From JBAZAX01 sp964568625 (GTDB lineage: Bacteria; Babelota; Babeliae; Babelales; RVW-14), in the NCBI GenBank assembly GCA_964568625.1, contig CAZMQG010000027.1, positions 1-11,279 of the forward strand: 11,279 bases of DNA, in the 5' to 3' direction. The position numbers and the translations under genes are program-made. The notes beneath the pieces are model-generated. The model was not told the DNA's origin, ran no database searches, and saw only the letters and a list, made by a program, of their open reading frames with translations. This document shows positions 6,917-11,279 of the stretch, in pieces (the stretch's first letter is position 1; the number at the start of each line of letters is the position of its first letter).

Positions 6917-7477
6917 ATGAAAAAAATTAATAAAACAAGATATGCGATTTTGGGCATGTTGCTTGAAAAATCACAATCTGGTTACGACATAAAACAGATG
7001 ATGGCTAAATCTTCCACCCACTTTTGGCAAGAGTCAGATGCTTCAATTTATCCCATGTTAAAAACATTGGAAGATGAGAAAAAAGTTAAATCTCGAAGTG
7101 AATTTATTGGCAAACGAGAGCGCAGAATATTTGAAATTACAGCTTCTGGCAAAAAAGAGTTTACGACTTGGATGGCCTTACCAACTGAATCAGGAACTAC
7201 TCGAAATGAGTTACTTTTAAAATTATTTTTTGGCGCGAATACAACAAAAGAAGAGATAATTAAGCACCTCAACACAGAACTTGCTAAATGCCAAGAGATA
7301 AAAAAACAATTTAAAGAACTTGAAAACAATATCTTATCAAATGTTTCTAATTCATACCCACACAAAATTTATTGGGAAATGGCCTTAGGGAATGGAGTAT
7401 TAAGTATTGAAACTGAACTAAAATGGCTTAAAAAATGTATTCAAAAATTGGAAGGCAACGGAAAGGATCTTTCATGA
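6917..7477 (+). CDS. PadR-family transcriptional repressor
   Basis: The product has 186 residues. Residues 5-85 form a PadR winged helix: TRYAILGML, SGYDIKQMM, the recognition-helix region around SDASIYPMLKTLE at 40-52, and the wing with KRERRIFEIT at 66-75 followed by SGKKEF. Residues 97-180 form the helical C-terminal dimerisation domain of the kind seen in the longer PadR subfamily (ELLLKLFF, then a coiled helix rich in E and K, and WEMALGNGVLSIETELKWL). Length is normal for that subfamily. PadR proteins repress nearby genes until a small ligand or stress signal is present. Here the gene leads an operon with a membrane protein (ATGA overlap) and a lipoprotein kinase, and a palindrome covers its promoter. 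I infer that it controls this cassette; its ligand is unknown. Confidence 0.88.
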   Translation: MKKINKTRYAILGMLLEKSQSGYDIKQMMAKSSTHFWQESDASIYPMLKTLEDEKKVKSRSEFIGKRERRIFEITASGKKEFTTWMALPTESGTTRNELLLKLFFGANTTKEEIIKHLNTELAKCQEIKKQFKELENNILSNVSNSYPHKIYWEMALGNGVLSIETELKWLKKCIQKLEGNGKDLS

Positions 7478-8265
7478 TTACTATAACAGAAACAAAAGTT
7501 GATTTTTTACAATGGTTATCAACAAAATTGTACTTCATTAACGTTGGCATGTACGCAACGATTGGGGCAGTTATGATACTTCCCGCGCTTTTTGTTAAAC
7601 ATTTGGGCCTGCCACTACTCTGGGCAAGCTTTTCCGCATTCTTTATCGTTTTATTTTTACGAGCTGCATATGAAAGTTTGGTCATTTACGAAGCTCCATT
7701 CAAAAGTCTTTCACTGCACAAAATGTTAATTCTTACATTTGTAACATCAAACGTTATGTCATTTATTTCGATTTTTTTAAAACCCAAAATTGGCTACTTT
7801 GCCATCCCCATTGCCATAATTATAGCAATGGTCGTTGTTAGTAAATTAAAAGCTGCACTGTTTCCATCAGCAGAACGTCCTGGCTTTTTTCATGAATTGC
7901 CAGCGAAATTGGCTATAAATAAATTTGGCATGTATGGCTTTTATGTCTTTCTTGTTGGTATCAGCTACATGGGATATGGTAAATACAATTTCGACTTCAA
8001 TTATGTATTTGCAATCGCATTTTTTATTGGAATGATTTTTGAAGAATCATATAATTTAGTTAAAATTTATAATCAAAACTTTAGCACTAAAATTCTTATT
8101 TCGATGATCATCTGGTCAATCATCTGTGCAATTACTGCATCAGCAATTGTATGGTTGCTGGTCGGTATGGGCGGCATAGATGGCCAACCAGCAACAATTG
8201 CTAGCGTGATTTTACTAAAATTAATTCAGCCGTTGGGAGCACGTAAATTTATTTTGGGGTTATAG
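7474..8265 (+). CDS. Multi-pass inner-membrane protein of the PadR operon
   Basis: The product has 263 residues and I do not recognise its family. Hydrophobic segments at about 19-42, 46-66, 84-102, 105-125, 153-170, 176-197, 207-231 and 240-256 suggest seven or eight membrane spans. Between spans four and five lies a polar loop (KLKAALFPSAERPGFFHELPAKLAINK). The start overlaps the PadR stop as ATGA (7474-7477), and AAAGGA six bases upstream supports it; an in-frame ATG at 7435 lies deep inside the PadR gene and is less likely. The overlap implies translational coupling. PadR regulators often sit beside transport or membrane-protein genes, so a transporter or an envelope protein is possible, but no transporter motif is visible. 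Confidence 0.75.
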   Translation: MITITETKVDFLQWLSTKLYFINVGMYATIGAVMILPALFVKHLGLPLLWASFSAFFIVLFLRAAYESLVIYEAPFKSLSLHKMLILTFVTSNVMSFISIFLKPKIGYFAIPIAIIIAMVVVSKLKAALFPSAERPGFFHELPAKLAINKFGMYGFYVFLVGISYMGYGKYNFDFNYVFAIAFFIGMIFEESYNLVKIYNQNFSTKILISMIIWSIICAITASAIVWLLVGMGGIDGQPATIASVILLKLIQPLGARKFILGL

Positions 8266-8279
8266 AACAGAGTGAAAAT

Positions 8280-9350
8280 ATGAAAAAAGAAAATATAAAA
8301 AACTACATACTACTTTTTACTCTTCTATTGCTTTGCTCATGCGACACACACAAAATTGATGAAAATGATGCTGTAGATGTAACAAAAAAAGCATTGTCTT
8401 TATCTAAACCTGCTGTGGCAGAAAAATTGAAAGGAGGATATTCAGGAGCACCTCTTTTCTTGGTTTCTACAGACTCAAACAAATATGTTGTTCGATTTTT
8501 AAAACATAAATCAAAAACTGAAATACAAGAAGAAATATCTTGCCTGAAAACAGCATCGCAAGGAGGATATGGGCCGCACGTCTACTTTGCAAATGTCGAT
8601 CAGGCAGTTATAATTATGGAATATTTATCTCATCAAAGGATCTCAAGTGAGCAACGTGAATCAGATCAACTTTATGTAGCCTTAGCGCAACTTCTACAAC
8701 AAATTCATCATGGACCAAAATTTCAAAAATCCCTGAACGTTTTTGACTGGCTTGAACACACGCTACATGCAGCTAAGGAAATTGTGAAATCTAAAAACAT
8801 TAAGGATGTTCCTTTAAACAAAATTGAAGAAATCATAGCCACATTGCGTAAAGCACTTTCCCGACACATGGCTGTCACGCCATGCCATAGCGACATGCAT
8901 CCAAGTAATTTAATATTTTTAGGCAAAGAATTTAAAGCCATTGACTATGAAAGAGCAGCTCAATCAGACCCTTATTTGGATATAGCCACGGTAGCTATTT
9001 ATTACTGTTTTAATCCTGCGTTTGAGCATGTTTTGTTGTCAACATATCTTGAGCACAAGCCTTCTTTGCAAGAAGAAGCAAAATTATATTTAATGAAACA
9101 GGCAGCTTGGATTAGATATGGTTTGACATTCTTACAATTGAGTTCAGAAAAAATAGGCCTATACCCAACACTGCAAGTAACTTCTTATTGGGAATTTTTA
9201 CAAGAAAGAGCTGCAGGGAAAATAGCGGATTTTGAAAATCCGGAATACAAAATAAAACTCGCAAAGATTATAATAGAAACTGTTATTAATAATTTTGAAT
9301 CCCAGGAATTTCGTGATGCAGTGAATATATTGAGCAAGACGGAAAAGTGA
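8280..9350 (+). CDS. Lipoprotein with an aminoglycoside/choline-kinase (APH) fold
   Basis: The product has 356 residues. It begins with a lipoprotein signal (MKKENIKNYI, a leucine-rich core, and LCSC with C21 as the likely lipidated residue). The kinase domain starts with a glycine-bearing loop GGYSGAPLFLV at 52-62 and YVVRFLKH, where R72 stands at the usual lysine position. IIMEYLS at 111-117 fits the hinge. The catalytic loop is CHSDMHPSN (H203, D205, N210), and AIDYERA supplies the metal-binding D222. A helical C-terminal part follows. The group phosphorylates choline, aminoglycosides, homoserine or similar hydroxyl substrates; here the substrate is unknown. All key residues seem present apart from the K-to-R change, which some members tolerate. 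It lies 14 bases after the membrane protein gene with only a weak ribosome binding site, so coupled translation is likely. A kinase fixed outside the cytoplasm is unusual. Confidence 0.75.
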   Translation: MKKENIKNYILLFTLLLLCSCDTHKIDENDAVDVTKKALSLSKPAVAEKLKGGYSGAPLFLVSTDSNKYVVRFLKHKSKTEIQEEISCLKTASQGGYGPHVYFANVDQAVIIMEYLSHQRISSEQRESDQLYVALAQLLQQIHHGPKFQKSLNVFDWLEHTLHAAKEIVKSKNIKDVPLNKIEEIIATLRKALSRHMAVTPCHSDMHPSNLIFLGKEFKAIDYERAAQSDPYLDIATVAIYYCFNPAFEHVLLSTYLEHKPSLQEEAKLYLMKQAAWIRYGLTFLQLSSEKIGLYPTLQVTSYWEFLQERAAGKIADFENPEYKIKLAKIIIETVINNFESQEFRDAVNILSKTEK

Positions 9351-9356
9351 AAAGTG

Positions 9357-9656
9357 TCATCCTAGCAGAGACTTAATTTTATTATAGATATCTTTTCTGG
9401 GACCAACTGCGATAATGTAAATTGTTATTTGCTTGTGCTCAATACTATAAACTACTCTAAATTCACCAACACGTAATCTATACAAATCATATGATTTTGA
9501 TTTGAGTTTCTTTATGTTCAAATTTTCAACACAAAGACTCAACTCATTTACTTTTTTAATTATTTTTTGAGACAAACTTTTGTCGATTGAGCCAAGAAAT
9601 TTTAATGCTTCACGAGAAAAATCAAGTCGATAGCCTTTGAGGCACGGATGTACCAT
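9357..9656 (-). CDS. RelE/ParE-family toxin
   Basis: The product has 99 residues from the ATG at 9656, a normal length for the family. The fold order is a first strand with YRLDFSREALKFL at 9-21, two helices (DKSLSQKIIKKVNEL at 25-39), then the sheet with LYRLRVGEFRVVYSI at 58-72 and ITIYIIAVGPRKDIY at 77-91. The arginines R60, R62, R67 and R87 stand where RelE/ParE toxins keep theirs. RelE members cut mRNA on the ribosome and ParE members block DNA gyrase; the sequence alone does not decide, though the G-x-R-K-D-I-Y end is common in RelE-type proteins. The gene follows the antitoxin by four bases. A TTG at 9689 would extend the frame into the antitoxin gene and is rejected. The gene ends six bases from the facing kinase gene. 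Confidence 0.85.
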   Translation of the reverse strand: MVHPCLKGYRLDFSREALKFLGSIDKSLSQKIIKKVNELSLCVENLNIKKLKSKSYDLYRLRVGEFRVVYSIEHKQITIYIIAVGPRKDIYNKIKSLLG

Positions 9657-9660
9657 AGAA

Positions 9661-9876
9661 CTACTCTTTTTTAGCCAAAAATTTTTCAACCTCTTTTAGG
9701 GAATATCTTTTACCCTTTTTCTTTATAATTCTCTCTGCATCAGCTATATCATATAAATCTTCTAATTCTTCCAGTAATGCATCAAATAATTTGATATCAA
9801 GTATTACACCTGTTTTATTTCCTTTGCTATCAACAATATATTGGGCTTTTATACCCGATATTAAAGATGAATTCAT
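9661..9876 (-). CDS. Antitoxin of the RelE/ParE pair (Phd/YefM- or RelB-like)
   Basis: The product has 71 residues. The N-terminal part (AQYIVDSKGNKTGVILDIKLFDALL, about 11-35) resembles Phd/YefM-like antitoxins, with a short strand pair and then a helix. The segment EELEDLYDIADAERIIKK is the acidic linker helix, and the lysine-rich tail (KRYSLKEVEKFLAKKE) would wrap the toxin. The start at 9876 has GGGAG five bases upstream; the longer frame from 9915 adds 13 residues without such a site. It is the first gene of the toxin-antitoxin pair with its own promoter. Such pairs usually repress themselves through the antitoxin. Confidence 0.8.
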   Translation of the reverse strand: MNSSLISGIKAQYIVDSKGNKTGVILDIKLFDALLEELEDLYDIADAERIIKKKGKRYSLKEVEKFLAKKE

Positions 9877-9881
9877 TGTAT

Positions 9882-9886
9882 CTCCC
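9882..9886 (-). promoter_or_regulatory. Ribosome binding site of the antitoxin
   Basis: GGGAG on the minus strand lies five bases before the ATG at 9876 and fixes this start against the longer frame from 9915. Confidence 0.6.
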
Positions 9887-9918
9887 TTTAAAATTATGTA
9901 ACCTATTGTAATCACAAA

Positions 9919-9946
9919 AATATAGCATAAAGCTTGGTCTAATCAA
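9919..9946 (-). promoter_or_regulatory. Promoter of the toxin-antitoxin pair
   Basis: On the minus strand TTGATT (9941-9946), a 16-base spacer and TATATT (9919-9924) match the consensus at four and five of six positions. Two TTACA repeats ten bases apart lie between it and the antitoxin start and might serve as an operator, though they are short. Confidence 0.5.
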
Positions 9947-9958
9947 ATTTCAAATAAT

Positions 9959-9988
9959 ATGCCTCTGAAAATTTTTGAATTTAGGCAT
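9959..9988 (-). terminator. Weak hairpin at the end of the HAD gene, possible terminator
   Basis: On the minus strand ATGCCT (9983-9988) pairs with AGGCAT (9959-9964), and AAATT with AATTT extends the stem around a CAAA loop, with a four-base bulge. The stem overlaps the HAD stop codon. The bases that follow are ATTATTTG, not a strong U-tract, so termination would be weak. Confidence 0.3.
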
Positions 9989-10712
9989 TACCAAAAGAAG
10001 CTATGGTTAATGCAAGCTCATCAAACGAATCCACCAAATAATCCGGATTTGCTTGTTCCAGAAAAGACCTTGCATTGTATCCCCAAGTCGCAGAAATTAT
10101 CTTTACGCCAGCTTTTTTGCAAGCAGAAATATCAGTATCCTGATCACCAACATAAAGAACTTCTTCAGGGTTAAGTTTATGATCAACTAAAAATTTCTTT
10201 ATAGTAACATCTATTCCCCAAATCAAGCTAAATCCATCGGAATAAATGCCCTCAAAAACTCCTGCTAGCGCATGGTTTTCTAGTGTTTGAGTTACAACTT
10301 CTTTCGCACATGGTGTAATAATTGCAAGCCTATATTTTTTTGAAAGCGTCTCAAGTAACTCTTTTGCCCCAGCAAAAATAGTTATACTATCAATATTTTC
10401 TCTGAAAAAGTTCATACATTGCGATTCCAATTGGGAAACAAATAAAGGTGCCGAAATAATTTTCCACCAACCAAGATGGTCCGTCATAATTTTTGAAATT
10501 TTGTTTCTACGAAATGCCTCGGGTTCAATCGGATTGCATCCAAGCGCTGCACAGGATTTATTAATAAATTCCATTGTTAAAGGCAATGTGTCTGCCAAAG
10601 TTCCATCAAAATCAAAAATAACCCATTGCACCTTCTGAGCGGTGAGCATTTTATAATTGCAGGTTATCCCCAGACACATAATGAATAACAAGAACAATTT
10701 AGTAAATTTCAT
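9981..10712 (-). CDS. Exported HAD-family phosphatase (phosphoglycolate phosphatase-like)
   Basis: The product has 243 residues. The first 20-26 residues are a signal peptide (MKFTKLFLLFIMCLG). The HAD core follows: motif I DFDGTLADT with nucleophile D34 and acid D36, a helical cap at about 45-110, motif II IITP (T133), motif III lysine K172 or K173, and motif IV GDQDTD (D190, D194). All catalytic residues are present, and the layout is that of Gph/PgmB-like enzymes that remove phosphate from small molecules. The substrate is unknown. An internal ATG at residue 22 would give a cytosolic form, but no ribosome binding site stands at a proper distance before it; GGGGG five bases before the ATG at 10712 supports the exported form. 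It lies downstream of hisS with a 121-base gap and may have its own promoter. Confidence 0.8.
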   Translation of the reverse strand: MKFTKLFLLFIMCLGITCNYKMLTAQKVQWVIFDFDGTLADTLPLTMEFINKSCAALGCNPIEPEAFRRNKISKIMTDHLGWWKIISAPLFVSQLESQCMNFFRENIDSITIFAGAKELLETLSKKYRLAIITPCAKEVVTQTLENHALAGVFEGIYSDGFSLIWGIDVTIKKFLVDHKLNPEEVLYVGDQDTDISACKKAGVKIISATWGYNARSFLEQANPDYLVDSFDELALTIASFGNA

Positions 10713-10717
10713 AATTG

Positions 10718-10722
10718 CCCCC
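10718..10722 (-). promoter_or_regulatory. G-tract ribosome binding site of the HAD gene
   Basis: GGGGG on the minus strand is five bases before the ATG at 10712. It decides for the start that includes the signal peptide. Confidence 0.5.
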
Positions 10723-10744
10723 TATCAATCCCTAATAAAATCAT

Positions 10745-10773
10745 ATTATAAACACTTAAACACAACATGTGTT
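10745..10773 (-). promoter_or_regulatory. Possible promoter and inverted repeat before the HAD gene
   Basis: A perfect TATAAT stands on the minus strand at 10745-10750, but no good -35 lies at the right distance. Just upstream AACACA-ACA-TGTGTT (10759-10773) is a perfect six-base inverted repeat in the place where a -35 or an operator would be, which fits activator or repressor control. Confidence 0.3.
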
Positions 10774-10833
10774 AGCATAAGCAAAAGATTTGCGTAAAAT
10801 CAACAGTTCAAGATTCAAAATATTTAACAAATG

Positions 10834-11279
10834 TTATTGGAATTTTTTTACTAAATCTTCAGCAGACAATTCTACCTGCTCTCCCGTTTGTAGATCTTTT
10901 AATGTATACAGGCCTTTTGCAATTTCATTTTCACCAATAAAAATTGCATATGGAATTCCTAATTTGTCGGCATAACCTAAACGTTTTTTCATTTTACCTT
11001 CAACAAAAGAGACCTCTGTCGAAACACCACTATTTCTGAGTTGCGTTGCAAGGGCAAGACTTGGCGCGAGATCATCCATCATAGGTAAAATTAGTACACG
11101 GGTTGGAGAGGAAGCTCCCGTTTTTAAAACACCTTTTTTATAAAGCTGATCAAAGAGTCTTGTAAGCCCAATTGAAATTCCAACACCTGGAAGTTTTTGT
11201 TTTGTGTAGTGACTAGCTAAATCATCATATCGCCCACCTGAACAGACTGAGCCAACTTCAGGAAATTCATCCAATCTGG
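10834..11279 (-). CDS. hisS: Histidyl-tRNA synthetase, C-terminal part (cut by the window edge)
   Basis: The visible 147 residues run in frame off the right edge, so the true start is outside. The visible part begins in the class II catalytic domain: LDEFPEVGSVCSGGRYDDLA holds the conserved G-G-R-Y-D histidine-binding motif, and LPGVGISIGLTRLF is motif 3 with its arginine. From about RVLILPM onward comes the HisRS anticodon-binding domain (strands and helices with EGKMKKRLGYADKLGIPYA and IFIGENEIAKG), ending at a TAA at 10834-10836. The enzyme charges tRNA-His with histidine in the cytosol. No obvious terminator follows in the 121 bases before the HAD gene, so readthrough into that gene is possible. 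The identification is secure. Confidence 0.95.
   Translation of the reverse strand, partial: RLDEFPEVGSVCSGGRYDDLASHYTKQKLPGVGISIGLTRLFDQLYKKGVLKTGASSPTRVLILPMMDDLAPSLALATQLRNSGVSTEVSFVEGKMKKRLGYADKLGIPYAIFIGENEIAKGLYTLKDLQTGEQVELSAEDLVKKFQ

Noticed and set aside
7435..7473. Upstream ATG for the membrane protein
   Set aside because: It lies inside the PadR gene without a binding site; the ATGA overlap at 7474 with AAAGGA is better.
9657..9689. TTG start for the toxin
   Set aside because: It overlaps the antitoxin end and adds residues ahead of the normal RelE/ParE first strand.

Overview
The window is AT-rich bacterial DNA holding eleven intact or nearly intact genes, one gene cut by the right edge (hisS), and short intergenic gaps. 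Many proteins carry an N-terminal Sec or lipoprotein signal on a fold that is normally cytosolic, and two near-identical exported proteins lie in tandem. This pattern, with the AT-rich composition, suggests a host-associated reduced-genome bacterium, perhaps of the Candidatus Dependentiae (TM6) type. That placement is an inference from style, not from a marker gene; the hisS fragment is the only conserved housekeeping gene available for placement.

Left half (1-6683, all minus strand). Reading 6683 to 1: an exported P-loop kinase-like protein with its own good promoter; a 292-base leader region; then a closely spaced set of three exported paralogues (5401-4370, 4338-3208, 3188-1968; gaps of 31 and 19 bases) that share a D-x-H motif, a downstream glutamate and a C-terminal G-x-x-H motif, resembling the EreA/ChaN/TraB-type hydrolase layout; then a MutS-like protein with a signal peptide and two central hydrophobic segments. 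The MutS-like frame stops at an amber codon just before the expected Walker B segment, yet remains open past it to the window edge, so it looks like a broken ATPase gene.

Middle (6839-9350, plus strand). A PadR-type repressor, a multi-pass membrane protein and a lipoprotein with an aminoglycoside/choline-kinase fold form a tight operon (ATGA overlap, then a 14-base gap). A 36-base imperfect palindrome overlaps the predicted promoter in front of the repressor, which suggests autoregulation of a small envelope module. The substrate is unknown.

Right part (9357-11279, minus strand). A RelE/ParE-type toxin and its antitoxin with their own promoter, an exported HAD-family phosphatase, and the C-terminal third or so of histidyl-tRNA synthetase. 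The toxin gene ends only 6 bases from the end of the kinase gene that faces it.

The common thread is export of enzymes that normally use nucleotides or phosphoesters in the cytoplasm (MutS-like ATPase, P-loop kinase, APH-like kinase, HAD phosphatase). If these are really exported, they may act in the periplasm or on a host cell. Five of the exported-protein genes use a GGGGG ribosome binding site in place of GGAGG. No tRNA, rRNA, CRISPR array, insertion sequence or convincing strong terminator was seen.
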